Positions 33,788 through 42,675 are shown, counted from the first letter of the stretch. The stretch: 64,000 bases of DNA from Cloacibacillus sp. (GCA_036655895.1 JAVVPF010000008.1:1-64000), one strand, 5' to 3'. Numbers and translations: made by a program. The notes: generated by a model not told the origin, from the letters alone.

Positions 33788-35083
33788 CTACCAGGTCTGG
33801 GCTCCGAGCGGGCTGAAGCCGAGCTCGTTTGTTGCGCCGGTGATTGCCTGGAGCTCAACCTCTATTGAACCGTCGGGACGAAGCGATCCGTCAAATCCGC
33901 CGGCGATGACGTCGGTGTAGTCGGTGAATCCGATGATTGTGTCAAGAGGCGGCAGCACTACGATCATGTTTGCGTTGCCCGCCGTTACGACCGCGTCGGC
34001 CTCTTTCGTGGCGTCGGCAAGCGACTGGCTTCCGCCGTCGCGGCCCGCGTACTCGTCGGTGATGAGCGCGGTTCTGATGCCAGCCTGCTCCGCCTTGCGG
34101 CAGTTCATGATGAGGTCGGCGTCGGGGTTGCCGAAGCCTTCTTCGCTGATTACGACGCCGTCGACGCCGAGCATTGAAGCGAGCTTCACAGCGTAGTTTG
34201 AGCTTCTTTCTTTGTCCATGAGCGTTACGTTTTCATTGGTGATGATGACTCCGATGAAGTTGATGTCTTTGCCGTGACGCGCATAGAGGTTTTTGATGAC
34301 GGGGTTGTTCTGATGAACGTAGGTGGGGTTCTTGTCGCAGGCTGATACGCAGTTGCCTGAAACGATGGCGCCGTCCATTGTCTCGTTCGGGTGGATGATC
34401 GTGGGAAGGATGCGTTTTGCGTCCACGCCGTAGACGTATGTGTCATGGAGAAGACCCTGTGTCTGCAGCATGTAGATGTAGGCGACCTTCGGGAGTTCGG
34501 GATAGAGCTTCATGCTTTCGTCGAACGGAAGCAGCTCGTATATCTCTGTTGAGTCTACCGCGGCTCCGGCCTTCCATGCGGCCTCGGCGAGGTAGAGCGC
34601 GGCGCGGAAGCCGGCCAGACGGCAGGCTTTCTCATATTCGTGCTTCTCAAGTCCTTCGATGGGCTCGAATACGAGGACTGCGTTCATCAGTGATGAGAAC
34701 GGGGTGTACTTCGCGCCCTCGCCCGTCATGTCGATGATGCCTTCCTGGAAGTTTACGATGCGTCCTGTTGTGACGACGGCCGCACCGTCAAGCACGAATG
34801 TTTTGCCTGAGCCTACTGTTTCGACTCCGCTCAGCATTCCGGGGAACTCCTGTCCGGGGCCCTCCGTCTTATAGCGGGGCTGTATTACGTCCTTAACGGG
34901 GCAGATGCGGACAGATTCTCCGGGACGGGCAAGTTCAGCCGTCATGGAGATGAAATGCTCGGCATCGGCGGCAGCCGCCAGGAACTCTTCTTTGTTGATC
35001 TGAAGCGTGCCGCAGGCGAGGAATGCTGTCTTGTCTCCCCACGCGATGTTCTTTACCTTTGACCTCTGCAGTTCAAGTTTCAT
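33788..35083 (-). CDS. grdE: glycine reductase component B precursor (GrdE), pyruvoyl protein
   Basis: A 431-residue proprotein cleaved in known GrdE proteins between Asn and Cys to give two subunits, with the Cys becoming a pyruvoyl group that forms a Schiff base with glycine. The site is AIVSGNCVSACDKNPTYVHQ, placing the scissile bond at N244-C245. Other hallmarks are EGIIDMTGEGAKYTPFSSLM and DGVVISEEGFGNPDADLIMN. Together with GrdB it forms substrate-specific protein B for glycine. GGAGG precedes the ATG. The gene lies between grdX and grdB. Confidence 0.95.
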   Translation of the reverse strand: MKLELQRSKVKNIAWGDKTAFLACGTLQINKEEFLAAAADAEHFISMTAELARPGESVRICPVKDVIQPRYKTEGPGQEFPGMLSGVETVGSGKTFVLDGAAVVTTGRIVNFQEGIIDMTGEGAKYTPFSSLMNAVLVFEPIEGLEKHEYEKACRLAGFRAALYLAEAAWKAGAAVDSTEIYELLPFDESMKLYPELPKVAYIYMLQTQGLLHDTYVYGVDAKRILPTIIHPNETMDGAIVSGNCVSACDKNPTYVHQNNPVIKNLYARHGKDINFIGVIITNENVTLMDKERSSNYAVKLASMLGVDGVVISEEGFGNPDADLIMNCRKAEQAGIRTALITDEYAGRDGGSQSLADATKEADAVVTAGNANMIVVLPPLDTIIGFTDYTDVIAGGFDGSLRPDGSIEVELQAITGATNELGFSPLGAQTW

Positions 35084-35135
35084 GGTGATCCTCCTTGATC
35101 TTTGTGTGATGGATAGAGCGCGCAGTTGATGTCTA

Positions 35136-35570
35136 TCAGATTATCGCCGCCGCGGTTTCCACCGCGGGAGGCGTTAATACCGAATATTGATGGAACGTCT
35201 CCTCCAGAAGGACGAAATCCAGATATCTGAAGTCGTCGTCGGTCTTCTCAGGGAGGTCGCCGGGCATAGTGAGCCTGGAGGCGCCTTTGTATATCTCTAT
35301 CGCATTTTCGATAAGATTCAAAGACTCCATATTGAGCGGCATAGTTACAATATTATCTTTTTTCAAAATTAAGGAACGGTAGGGTTGCTGATTCGGCTTA
35401 AAATTCCCGTAAAGAGGGTCGGCCAGCAGCTCCCAGCCCAAATGGATAAGGTCGCGGCCCGCCTTTAAAACGTCGAGCGCGCCTCCGTCAAGATAGTCAA
35501 GCGACTTGACATGGCCTTTTAAGTTGGGATTGTTTGAGATACATACATAAGAAAACGAGGGCATTCCCAT
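35136..35570 (-). CDS. grdX: GrdX family protein
   Basis: A 144-residue GrdX, a small protein of unknown biochemical role found as the first gene of many glycine reductase operons. Recognisable sequence includes VCISNNPNLKG and DVLKAGRDLIHLGWELLADP followed by LYGNFKPNQQPYRSLIL. It lies immediately downstream of a glycine riboswitch whose 3' end could pair with the bases just before the start codon. The first ATG (35570) has AAAGG at suitable spacing; a second in-frame ATG follows two codons later. Confidence 0.9.
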   Translation of the reverse strand: MGMPSFSYVCISNNPNLKGHVKSLDYLDGGALDVLKAGRDLIHLGWELLADPLYGNFKPNQQPYRSLILKKDNIVTMPLNMESLNLIENAIEIYKGASRLTMPGDLPEKTDDDFRYLDFVLLEETFHQYSVLTPPAVETAAAII

Positions 35571-35735
35571 AGGACACCGCCTTTCCGGCTAATATCCTCT
35601 GCTTTCGTCCTCGCCATGATTTGACGTGTCCAGAGTGCTGTCCGGCGACAATCCTTATGCCTGAGAGTTTCGATCCGTGATCTTGCCCCTTCGGCGCCCA
35701 TAGTTGGACGGGTCTCTCTTGCCGCTTTCATTCAG
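35571..35735 (-). promoter_or_regulatory. glycine riboswitch (single aptamer) with expression platform
   Basis: The minus strand carries the glycine-aptamer core: AAGAGAGACCC, GCGCCGAAGGGGCAAGATC, ACTCTCAGGCATAAGGATTG and CACTCTGGACACG. Only one full aptamer is present. Downstream, GGACAC (rc of 35625-35630) can pair with GTGTCC (rc of 35571-35576), directly before the grdX start, enclosing its AAAGG. That suggests a platform acting on translation start, though an effect on transcription is possible. Glycine would be expected to turn on this catabolic operon, as glycine riboswitches do for gcv genes. Confidence 0.88.
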
Positions 35736-35744
35736 CTTGGCATA

Positions 35745-35772
35745 AGTATAACAATCAAAAATTAATTGTCAA
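35745..35772 (-). promoter_or_regulatory. promoter of the grdXEB operon
   Basis: TTGACA (rc of 35767-35772), 16-bp spacer, TATACT (rc of 35745-35750). The predicted start lies near 35738, right at the 5' edge of the glycine aptamer. Confidence 0.85.
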
Positions 35773-35838
35773 TGTGGATTTGTGAAGTTAGTTAATGTAA
35801 TTACTATCATTTCCTAAAGCAATTTATTCTTTACAACA

Positions 35839-35878
35839 AAAAGCGGAGGCCCCTTTCTGAAAAAGAGCCTCCGCTTTT
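35839..35878. terminator. bidirectional-type terminator after the NSS transporter
   Basis: AAAAGCGGAGGC (35839-35850) and GCCTCCGCTTTT (35867-35878) form a perfect 12-bp stem with A/T flanks. Confidence 0.85.
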
Positions 35879-35902
35879 ATTCTTTGATACAAGTTTTTTA
35901 GA

Positions 35903-37246
35903 CTACCATTTGAGCCCGTTGATGAAGATAAATCCGATGCAGACGGGGGCCACTATGCGGCATATCCACAGCCACACCGAATACTGCGGGAACGGATGCG
36001 TGCCGTTGTTGGTGACCTCTTCCTTGGCTCCCTTTGTCCAGACCCAGCCGACGAAGAGCGCTATCAAAAGTCCGCCTATCGGCATTATGACGTTGTTGGT
36101 GACGAAGTCAGCTGCGTCGAGGAAGTCCTTGCCAGCTATCTGCGGGATATGTCCGCCTACGGAGAGCGCGGAGGGGATGCCAAGAAGCATTATCGCGCCG
36201 CCCATGAGGAGGGCGGACTTTGTGCGCGACCAGTGCAGCTCGTCGATAGAGTAGGTGACGACCACTTCAAGCAGCGAGATGGCCGAGGTGAGCGCGGCGA
36301 TGAAGAGCAGCGCGAAGAAGGCGAATGAGAAGACGCTGCCAAGCGGCATTTTCGCAAAGACGCTGGGAAGCGTTACGAAGGTGAGGCCGGGGCCCGCGCC
36401 CGCGTCCACTCCGAACGCGAATACCGCCGGGAAGATGACAAGCCCCGCCATGATGGCGACGGCGGTGTCAAGGAATACGATGGTGGCCGTCATGTGCGGC
36501 ATGTATTCTTTATTGTTCAGGTAGCTTCCGTAGGTGATCATGACGCCCATGCCGAGCGAAAGCGAGAAGAAGCCCTGGCCGACCGCGGCAAGTATCGCCT
36601 CGCCGGTAAGCTTTGAGAAGTCGGGCAGCAGGTAGAATTCAAGCCCCGCCATAGCGCCGGGCAGCGTCACCGAGCGGCCAATGAGCAGCACGAGTATACC
36701 AAAGAGCGCCGGCATGAGCACCTTGCAGCTCTTTTCTATCCCGCCGCTGATGCCTCTGTAAACGATGCCTATGACTACTATCATGACGATGATGTGGTAC
36801 ATTATCGCCTGCACGGGGTCGGAGACGAAAGCTCCAAAGACGTCTCCTGCCTTGCCAGCCGCAGCCGCCTCCATAAGGCCGCCGAAGGATTTGAACATGT
36901 AGGCCAAAGTCCAGCCGGCGATGACAGCATAGTATGAAAGAATGACGAAGGCGCAGAAGAAGCCCATCCAGCCGACGATCGGCCACCAGCCGCCGCCAAG
37001 TTTCTTAAGCGAGCCCACCGCGTCGAGCTTCGCCTTGCGGCCTATCGCAAATTCCGCGAGCATGACGGACATGCCGAGCACGATTACCACCGCAAGGTAG
37101 ACGAGGACGAAGGCCGCCCCGCCGTATTTTCCCGTTATATACGGGAATCTCCAGATATTCCCAAGTCCGACGGCAGAGCCGGCCGCGGCCATGATGAAGC
37201 CAAATTTACTGCCCCACTGGTCTCTGTTTTCCGTATTTCCAGCCAT
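35903..37246 (-). CDS. sodium:neurotransmitter symporter (NSS/LeuT) family transporter, probable glycine or amino acid uptake
   Basis: A 447-residue NSS-family membrane protein with about 11-12 helices. The first helix contains the family signature FIMAAAGSAVGLGNIWRFPY, with the unwound region that binds Na+ and substrate, followed by TGKYGGAAFVLVYL. Members couple Na+ to uptake of amino acids such as glycine, leucine or tryptophan. Position just upstream of the glycine reductase operon makes glycine (or sarcosine/betaine) an attractive substrate, but this is inferred from context. It has its own promoter and terminator and is not behind the glycine riboswitch. Confidence 0.88.
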   Translation of the reverse strand: MAGNTENRDQWGSKFGFIMAAAGSAVGLGNIWRFPYITGKYGGAAFVLVYLAVVIVLGMSVMLAEFAIGRKAKLDAVGSLKKLGGGWWPIVGWMGFFCAFVILSYYAVIAGWTLAYMFKSFGGLMEAAAAGKAGDVFGAFVSDPVQAIMYHIIVMIVVIGIVYRGISGGIEKSCKVLMPALFGILVLLIGRSVTLPGAMAGLEFYLLPDFSKLTGEAILAAVGQGFFSLSLGMGVMITYGSYLNNKEYMPHMTATIVFLDTAVAIMAGLVIFPAVFAFGVDAGAGPGLTFVTLPSVFAKMPLGSVFSFAFFALLFIAALTSAISLLEVVVTYSIDELHWSRTKSALLMGGAIMLLGIPSALSVGGHIPQIAGKDFLDAADFVTNNVIMPIGGLLIALFVGWVWTKGAKEEVTNNGTHPFPQYSVWLWICRIVAPVCIGFIFINGLKW

Positions 37247-37318
37247 TGATTACCACTCCCTCTAAAATATGCCGCGGAATAAATGTCATAAAAACACGAT
37301 TCAATATGCGGCTCTCCT

Positions 37319-37347
37319 TATATATCACAAAAGAGTTTACAAAACAA
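37319..37347 (-). promoter_or_regulatory. promoter of the NSS transporter gene
   Basis: TTGTTT (rc of 37342-37347), 17 bp, TATATA (rc of 37319-37324), giving a leader of about 65 nt in an AT-rich gap. Confidence 0.55.
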
Positions 37348-37465
37348 ATGTCTGATAAATTAATTATATGTATTACTATTATTTGTTTGCCTATTTTTAG
37401 ATTAGCCTTTACATTTTATTGCCTTGCTATTAACAGCGTATCTTATGATAGCCTTGCGAATAAAC

Positions 37466-37503
37466 AAAAAACCGCGCATACCTTACGATATGCGCGGTTT
37501 TTT
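37466..37503. terminator. bidirectional terminator after ymdB
   Basis: AAAAAACCGCGCATA (37466-37480) and TATGCGCGGTTTTTT (37489-37503) form a perfect 15-bp stem with an 8-nt loop. Confidence 0.9.
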
Positions 37504-37508
37504 AATTT

Positions 37509-38288
37509 TTAGCGTTCGACCGCCGTGTTTATTCTTCTGATGTCAAGCGCGCGTCCAGTTTCGCTGTCTATGTCGACGACGACTCCCTGGAACTTCACGC
37601 CCTCTTCGGATATTTCAAACTTACACGGCGTACCAGTAAGGAACTTCGGAAGCACGGACTGCGCCGTCATGCCGATTATCCCTGCGTGCCCCCCGGTCAT
37701 TCCGGCGTCCGTCAAGAACGCGGTGCCGCCCGGGAGTATCTCTTCGTCAGCCGTCTGGACGTGCGTGTGCGTGCCCACTACGGCTGAAACTTTGCCGTCA
37801 AGGTAGACTGCGAGCGCGCGTTTTTCGGAGGTAGCCTCGGCGTGTATGTCTACAAATATCGAAGGTACGCGACATTCGCGCGCAAGTCTCTCCGCGGTCT
37901 GGAACGGGCAGTCAAGCGGAGGCATGAAGGTGCGCCCCTGAAGGCACATGACGCCCAGCTTTTCGCCGTTTTTTTCGTAGACGGCAAAGCCGCGTCCGCG
38001 CGTGCCGTCAGGATGGTTGGCGGGGCGCAGCACGGCGGTCTCGCTGTCCAAGAGCGGGATGAAATCCTTTTTATCCCAGACATGGTTGCCGTTTGTCAGT
38101 ATGTCTATCCCGGAGGAGAAGAGCTCGTTCATCACTTTTTCAGTGAGGCCGAAGCCCCCCGCGCTGTTTTCGCCGTTTGCTATGACGAAGTCAAAGCCGC
38201 CAAATTCTTCGCGCAGCTTTGGAATGGCGCGCGCCGCGGCCTCACGGCCGGGACGTCCCATGATGTCGCCGATAAAAAGTATGCGCAT
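37509..38288 (-). CDS. ymdB: YmdB-family metallophosphoesterase
   Basis: A 259-residue protein of the YmdB/TIGR00282 family. The metal-ligand motifs are all present: FIGDIMGRPGR, ANGENSAGGFG, TNGNHVWDKKD, VDIHAEATSEKRAL and GTHTHVQTADE. YmdB is a di-iron phosphodiesterase with 2',3'-cyclic AMP activity in vitro, and in Bacillus affects motility and biofilm state. It sits 9 nt downstream of rny, as in Bacillus, so the two are probably one operon and functionally linked in RNA metabolism. Confidence 0.93.
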   Translation of the reverse strand: MRILFIGDIMGRPGREAAARAIPKLREEFGGFDFVIANGENSAGGFGLTEKVMNELFSSGIDILTNGNHVWDKKDFIPLLDSETAVLRPANHPDGTRGRGFAVYEKNGEKLGVMCLQGRTFMPPLDCPFQTAERLARECRVPSIFVDIHAEATSEKRALAVYLDGKVSAVVGTHTHVQTADEEILPGGTAFLTDAGMTGGHAGIIGMTAQSVLPKFLTGTPCKFEISEEGVKFQGVVVDIDSETGRALDIRRINTAVER

Positions 38289-38297
38289 CTATACCGC

Positions 38298-39839
38298 CTA
38301 CTTCGCGTAGTCTACTGCGCGGGTCTCCCTGATGAGGGTCACCTTTATCTGCCCGGGGTATCTAAGTTCTTCTTCTATTTTTCTCGCTATGTCATACGCC
38401 AGCTTCTGCATCTCGCCGTCGTCAGTCACCGTTGGAGCTACCGCGACGCGCACTTCACGGCCCGCCTGGATGGCGAAGGCTTTGCTTACGCCGGAGAAGG
38501 TACGCGCCACCTCTTCAAGCTTTTCGAGGCGCTTGACGTAGGCGTCGAGGCTCTCTCTGCGCGCGCCGGGGCGCGAGGCGCTTACGGCGTCAGCCGCGGC
38601 TACAAGCACCGCGTAGATGGTGAGAGGCTCTTCGTCCTCATGGTGCGAGGCGATGGCGTTTACGATGTCGGGCGTTTCGCCGTAACGCTTGGCGAGGTCC
38701 GCGCCTATTTTCGCGTGCGATCCTTCGACCTGGTGGTCTACAGCCTTGCCTATATCATGCAAAAGGCCGGCTCTTCTGGCCTTTATTTCATCAAGTCCTA
38801 GTTCCGCCGCCATGACTCCCGCGAGGTGCGCCACTTCAAGGCTGTGGCTCAGAGCGTTCTGTCCGTAGCTGGTGCGGTAGCGCAGCTGGCCTATGATCTT
38901 CGCAAGCTCGCCGTTCATGTTTTTGATGCCGGTCTCAAGCAGTGCCTCTTCGGCCGTCTCCAGGATCTGTATCTGTACATCCTTCTCAGCGCGTTCTATG
39001 ATTTCTTCTATGCGTGCGGGATGGATGCGGCCGTCAACGACGAGCCTCTCCAGCGAAAGGCGGGCCACTTCGCGGCGCACAGGGTCAAAGCTTGAAAGCG
39101 TCACCGCTTCCGGCGTATCGTCAACAATAAGGTCCACTCCGGTGAGAGTTTCAAATGTTCTGATGTTGCGTCCTTCGCGGCCGATTATGCGCCCCTTCAT
39201 CTCGTCAGAGGGAAGGTTGACGACGCTCACGACCACGTCGGAGGTGAAATCTACGCTGCAGCGCTGTATCGCCGTAGCTACGACTTCCTGAGCTTTGCGG
39301 TCAGCTTCGCGCTTAGCGCGCTCCTCGAGCTCCTTCAGACGAAGGCCTATCAGATGGTTCGCGTCGCTTTCGACCTCGGCCAAAAGCTGATCGCGGGCCT
39401 CTTCCCGGGTAAGCTGAGCTATCTGCTCCAGTTTTTCGATAAGTTCCTGTTCCTGCGCGGAGAGCCTGTTTAACTTCTCCTGCACCTGATCGTTGCGGTT
39501 CTTCAGCTCATCTTCCTTGCGGCCGATGTTCTCGATTTTTTTGTCGAGGTTTTCTTCTTTTTGTTCAAGCCTGCGCTCGGAACGCTGGAGCTCGCTTCTG
39601 CGGTCTTTTGTATCGCGGTCCAATTCCTGCCGCAGCCTGTGTATCTCTTCTTTGCCCTCCGCCAGAATGTCGCGCTTCGCAGCTTCAGCCTTTTTCACGG
39701 CCTCCTGCATGATGCGCTCTGATTCTGACAAGGCTCCTCTGAACTTCTTTTCTTCACTTTTTTTGTGATATGTAAAACCGGCAAGGGCGCCGACTGCGAG
39801 CCCTGTGATTATACACAGCACGGTTGTTAAAAAATCCAT
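38298..39839 (-). CDS. rny: ribonuclease Y
   Basis: A 513-residue RNase Y of normal length. It has an N-terminal membrane helix ([20 protein letters not shown]), a long charged coiled coil (about 25-200), a KH domain ([20 protein letters not shown]) and an HD domain with [20 protein letters not shown]. It is the membrane-bound endoribonuclease that starts mRNA decay in many bacteria lacking RNase E. GAGGTG lies ahead of the ATG. It is transcribed with ymdB. Confidence 0.96.
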   Translation of the reverse strand: MDFLTTVLCIITGLAVGALAGFTYHKKSEEKKFRGALSESERIMQEAVKKAEAAKRDILAEGKEEIHRLRQELDRDTKDRRSELQRSERRLEQKEENLDKKIENIGRKEDELKNRNDQVQEKLNRLSAQEQELIEKLEQIAQLTREEARDQLLAEVESDANHLIGLRLKELEERAKREADRKAQEVVATAIQRCSVDFTSDVVVSVVNLPSDEMKGRIIGREGRNIRTFETLTGVDLIVDDTPEAVTLSSFDPVRREVARLSLERLVVDGRIHPARIEEIIERAEKDVQIQILETAEEALLETGIKNMNGELAKIIGQLRYRTSYGQNALSHSLEVAHLAGVMAAELGLDEIKARRAGLLHDIGKAVDHQVEGSHAKIGADLAKRYGETPDIVNAIASHHEDEEPLTIYAVLVAAADAVSASRPGARRESLDAYVKRLEKLEEVARTFSGVSKAFAIQAGREVRVAVAPTVTDDGEMQKLAYDIARKIEEELRYPGQIKVTLIRETRAVDYAK

Positions 39840-40142
39840 ATTCTTTCACCTCATTATCGATTGTCATGGTTCGTACAGTTAAAAATTTTGTAGACGTAAA
39901 ATAATATTAAAATGAAATTAATGATGCATTTTATGTCAACAACAGGTATTGTACCTAAAAGAAGCGGCTTTCACAAGAGGCTTTGAAGTCATTATTTATT
40001 TTTGTTTAAGGAAATGGTCTGGACCATCCAAAGCAGGCGGCGCCTTTTCATATTTACGCAGGATATCCTTGATGTTCGACATGAAAATACCATATAATTG
40101 TCCTATGATAGTCCTGAAAAAGACAAAAGGGGGCGCTCCTTT
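39840..40142. other. intergenic region between divergent rny and M48 protease genes
   Basis: No ORF is supported. A TTGACA on the minus strand near 39935 could be a -35 for rny, although no well-spaced -10 is visible. On the plus strand TTGATG (40069-40074) and TATAAT (40093-40098), 18 bp apart, form a probable promoter for the protease gene. Confidence 0.55.
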
Positions 40143-40781
40143 ATGGATGTTTTAAAAAAATTCGCCGCGGCACTGCTTCTTTTCCTCTTATTTGCGCCCG
40201 TCGGGGCGCACGCCGCCATTGGACGCGCCGACGCAAAGAGGATATGGGAAAAAGTGGCGGCGCCTACGGAGCTTACAGAGCTTCCCTTCATTATAAAAGA
40301 AGAAAATACGCCAAACGCGTGGGTGACGAACGGAGAATCAGTCACGGTGACTACGGGGCTGCTTGCCCTGCTTGAAACGGAGGCCGAACTCTACGCCGTC
40401 TTCGGCCATGAGGCCGGCCACGTAAAGCTCAACCATCTGCAAAAAAGCGCGTCAAAGAGCGCGGGGCTGTCGGTAGCCGCGGGGCTGCTCAGCCAGATTT
40501 TCGGAAACGGCATCGGAAACGTCGCGGTCAACGTCGGCGCAAACCTTATAAACTCAGGCTGGAGCCGCGAGCAGGAGATAGAGGCCGACGATTATTCTGT
40601 GGCGCTCGCCGCTGCGAACAAAGAAGACCCTGTCGGGATGTACAGCGCGATAAGCCGGCTCGCGCAGGTGAACAACACTCAGCCAAGCGGCTTTAATTCG
40701 CACCCACCGGACGACCGCAGGCTAGAACATATAAAAAAGACCATTTTAAAAATAAAGCCAGATGCAGAATTTCCCAACTAA
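40143..40781 (+). CDS. M48-family periplasmic metalloprotease
   Basis: A 212-residue protein with a signal peptide (DVLKKFAAALLLFLLFAPVG then AHA, cleavage near residue 24) and a zinc protease motif HEAGH followed by a downstream Glu-rich EQEIEADDYSVALAA, the third-ligand region of M48/BepA-like proteases. A C-terminal SHPPDDRRLEHIKK is typical of LoiP/YcaL/BepA relatives, which act in envelope quality control. The ATG at 40143 follows an AGGGGG; the upstream extension is not signal-like. It is monocistronic, with a terminator directly after. Confidence 0.88.
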   Translation: MDVLKKFAAALLLFLLFAPVGAHAAIGRADAKRIWEKVAAPTELTELPFIIKEENTPNAWVTNGESVTVTTGLLALLETEAELYAVFGHEAGHVKLNHLQKSASKSAGLSVAAGLLSQIFGNGIGNVAVNVGANLINSGWSREQEIEADDYSVALAAANKEDPVGMYSAISRLAQVNNTQPSGFNSHPPDDRRLEHIKKTILKIKPDAEFPN

Positions 40782-40784
40782 ACG

Positions 40785-40819
40785 ACGGGGCGCCCCTTTT
40801 TTCTTAGAGGGCGCCCCGT
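40785..40819. terminator. bidirectional terminator between M48 and ppnP
   Basis: ACGGGGCGCCC (40785-40795) and GGGCGCCCCGT (40809-40819) form a perfect 11-bp stem. A T-run within the loop and T-rich flanks serve both strands. Confidence 0.75.
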
Positions 40820-40841
40820 TTATATCTTTTCTTAAGTTTAG

Positions 40842-41162
40842 TTACGCCTTGATGTACGAGCAGAGATACTGCACCGGCACGTAGCAGCGGAAGCCGTATT
40901 TTGAATCGGCGGGAAGAGTGAAGCTTTCTCCGGCCTTTACGTCCATCCAGCCGTCGGCGCCCGGCATCTTCACCTGGCATACACCGTCTGTGATGTCCAT
41001 GATCTCAGAGTCGCCCACGCCGAACTCATACTCGCCCGGAAGGAAAAGGCCCAGCGTCTTACGGTCTCCGTTTGGCATAAACACAGTGTGGCTCACCACT
41101 TTACCGTCAAAATAGACATTAGCCTTTGCCACAGCGGTTACATTTTCGAGCTTTTCTATCAT
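40842..41162 (-). CDS. ppnP: pyrimidine/purine nucleoside phosphorylase (PpnP, DUF1255)
   Basis: A 106-residue single-domain cupin matching PpnP (formerly YaiE): ANVYFDGKVVSHTVFM, LGLFLPGEYEFGVGDSEIMD, and GESFTLPADSKYGFRC ending in a YLC motif. It phosphorolyses several nucleosides to free base and ribose 1-phosphate, a salvage role. The length is a little more than the E. coli enzyme because of a short N-terminal extension. It is transcribed alone, divergent from nudC. Confidence 0.88.
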   Translation of the reverse strand: MIEKLENVTAVAKANVYFDGKVVSHTVFMPNGDRKTLGLFLPGEYEFGVGDSEIMDITDGVCQVKMPGADGWMDVKAGESFTLPADSKYGFRCYVPVQYLCSYIKA

Positions 41163-41274
41163 AAAAACGCCTCCCAGAAAATATTATATGATAAATAATA
41201 GTGTCCAATTAGCCAGAAGTCCAGTAGAATAATCAATAATGAAAAACCAATCATTACGAGAGAAGGATTTTTGA

Positions 41275-42045
41275 ATGTCTCTTTGCTACATATTTCAAAA
41301 CGGAAAAATAATCCTCACCGCCGACGGCCGCGTGCCGGAGAGGGGCGAGTGCGCGGAGCTTCGCCGCGGCGTCATAAACCGAGGGCTGTTGGACAAAGAA
41401 GAGCCAGACGGAGACCTCTGGGCGGAGCTTTCGCCGGAGACCGAACTTTGCGCCGGAATGGACGCCTGCGAACGGCGCGTCAGTTGGACGTCGGTCGGAG
41501 AGGAACAGTTCTTTCGCATAGGAAAAGCCTTCCACTACATGGACTGGCAGCGGACGCACAGATTCTGCGGCAAATGCGGGGCGCCCGCGCGCTTTGACGC
41601 CTCCGAACTTGCGATGCGCTGCGAACGGTGCGGAGAATTATACTATCCCGTCATCTGCCCCGCCGTCATCGTCTGCGTTGAAAAAGAGGGACGCATACTG
41701 CTCGGACATGGCGTCAACTTCCCAAAAGGCCGCTACAGCGTCCTCGCCGGCTTCGTCGAACCGGGCGAAAGCCTTGAAGAATGTGTGGCGCGCGAAGTCT
41801 ACGAAGAATCAAACATCCGCGTCAAAAACATAAAATATTTCATGAGCCAGCCGTGGGCCTTCCCGCGCTCGCTGATGCTCGGCTTCACCGCCGAATGGGC
41901 GGAAGGCGAGATCAAGCCGCAGCTTTCCGAACTGACCGACGTCCGCTGGTTCGCGCCAGACGAGATACCGGACTACTACCGCGGCGTAAGCATCTCCGCC
42001 AAACTTATAGAACATTTCATAAATAAACAGACAAACTACCGATGA
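41275..42045 (+). CDS. nudC: NADH pyrophosphatase / NAD-cap hydrolase NudC
   Basis: A 256-residue Nudix protein with the NudC architecture. An N-terminal domain is followed by a zinc ribbon (FCGKCGAP ... CERCGELYYP), then the Nudix box in GFVEPGESLEECVAREVYEE and the diagnostic SQPWAFPRSLMLGF (SQPWPFPxS in NADH pyrophosphatases). It cleaves NAD(H) to NMN(H) and AMP and can remove NAD caps from RNA. The start codon has AAGGA nearby. It precedes the cobalamin adenosyltransferase gene by 45 bp. Confidence 0.93.
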   Translation: MSLCYIFQNGKIILTADGRVPERGECAELRRGVINRGLLDKEEPDGDLWAELSPETELCAGMDACERRVSWTSVGEEQFFRIGKAFHYMDWQRTHRFCGKCGAPARFDASELAMRCERCGELYYPVICPAVIVCVEKEGRILLGHGVNFPKGRYSVLAGFVEPGESLEECVAREVYEESNIRVKNIKYFMSQPWAFPRSLMLGFTAEWAEGEIKPQLSELTDVRWFAPDEIPDYYRGVSISAKLIEHFINKQTNYR

Positions 42046-42090
42046 TGCAGACAGTCGCTTTCGCGATAATAAAAAGAAGGGGGTACCGCC

Positions 42091-42618
42091 ATGTTTGACG
42101 AAAAAGGGCTGATACAGATCTACACAGGAAACGGCAAAGGCAAAACCACAGCCGCGCTGGGACTTGTCCTGCGCGCCTCGGGGCACGGCGCGAAAATCGC
42201 GGTCGTGCAGTTCATGAAAGGCTGGGACGGATACGGCGAGCTTGTCTCTCTGCCGCGCGTGCCAAACGTCACGCACGTTCACACCGGGCGCACAAAATGT
42301 ATATTCCGCGGCGACGAGATACAGGAAGACTTCGACGAAGCGGCGCGCGGCTTTGCGCTCGCGGCGGAGTTTTTAGCCTCCGGCCAGTACGACCTGGTAG
42401 TTCTCGACGAAATAAACGTAGCCGTAGACTTTGGACTTATAAAGGCGGGCGACGTCATAAAGGCGCTTGCAGAAAAAGCCCCGCGCACAGAGGCGGTGCT
42501 CACCGGCAGAAACGCGCCCGATGAATTTATAAAGGCCGCCGACTTCGTCACAGAGATGAAAGAGATCAAGCACCCGTATCAAAATGGCGTCGCCGCAAGA
42601 AAAGGCGTTGAATTTTAA
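42091..42618 (+). CDS. cobO: corrinoid adenosyltransferase (CobA/CobO/BtuR type)
   Basis: A 175-residue P-loop enzyme: IQIYTGNGKGKTTAALGLVL, then AVVQFMKGWDGYGEL, LVVLDEINVAVDFGL and a C-terminal DFVTEMKEIKHPYQNG. It adenosylates cob(I)alamin or cobyrinic acid a,c-diamide using ATP and is unrelated in fold to EutT. It gives the cell a second route to coenzyme B12, relevant to EutBC and to corrinoid salvage. GGGGG precedes the ATG. Confidence 0.93.
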   Translation: MFDEKGLIQIYTGNGKGKTTAALGLVLRASGHGAKIAVVQFMKGWDGYGELVSLPRVPNVTHVHTGRTKCIFRGDEIQEDFDEAARGFALAAEFLASGQYDLVVLDEINVAVDFGLIKAGDVIKALAEKAPRTEAVLTGRNAPDEFIKAADFVTEMKEIKHPYQNGVAARKGVEF

Positions 42619-42629
42619 AACCCTTTCAA

Positions 42630-42675
42630 ATTATCTAAAATGATTCTTGACAAAATTAGATAATGGCGATAAACT
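42630..42675 (+). promoter_or_regulatory. rubrerythrin promoter with overlapping dyad operator
   Basis: TTGACA (42647-42652), 17 bp, TAAACT (42670-42675). A perfect 9-bp inverted repeat, ATTATCTAA (42630-42638) and TTAGATAAT (42656-42664), flanks the -35 box, a position suited to a repressor. Confidence 0.7.

Noticed and set aside
35571-35625. Second glycine aptamer downstream of the first
   Set aside because: The ACCGAAGGGGCAA and CUCUCAGGCA blocks occur only once.
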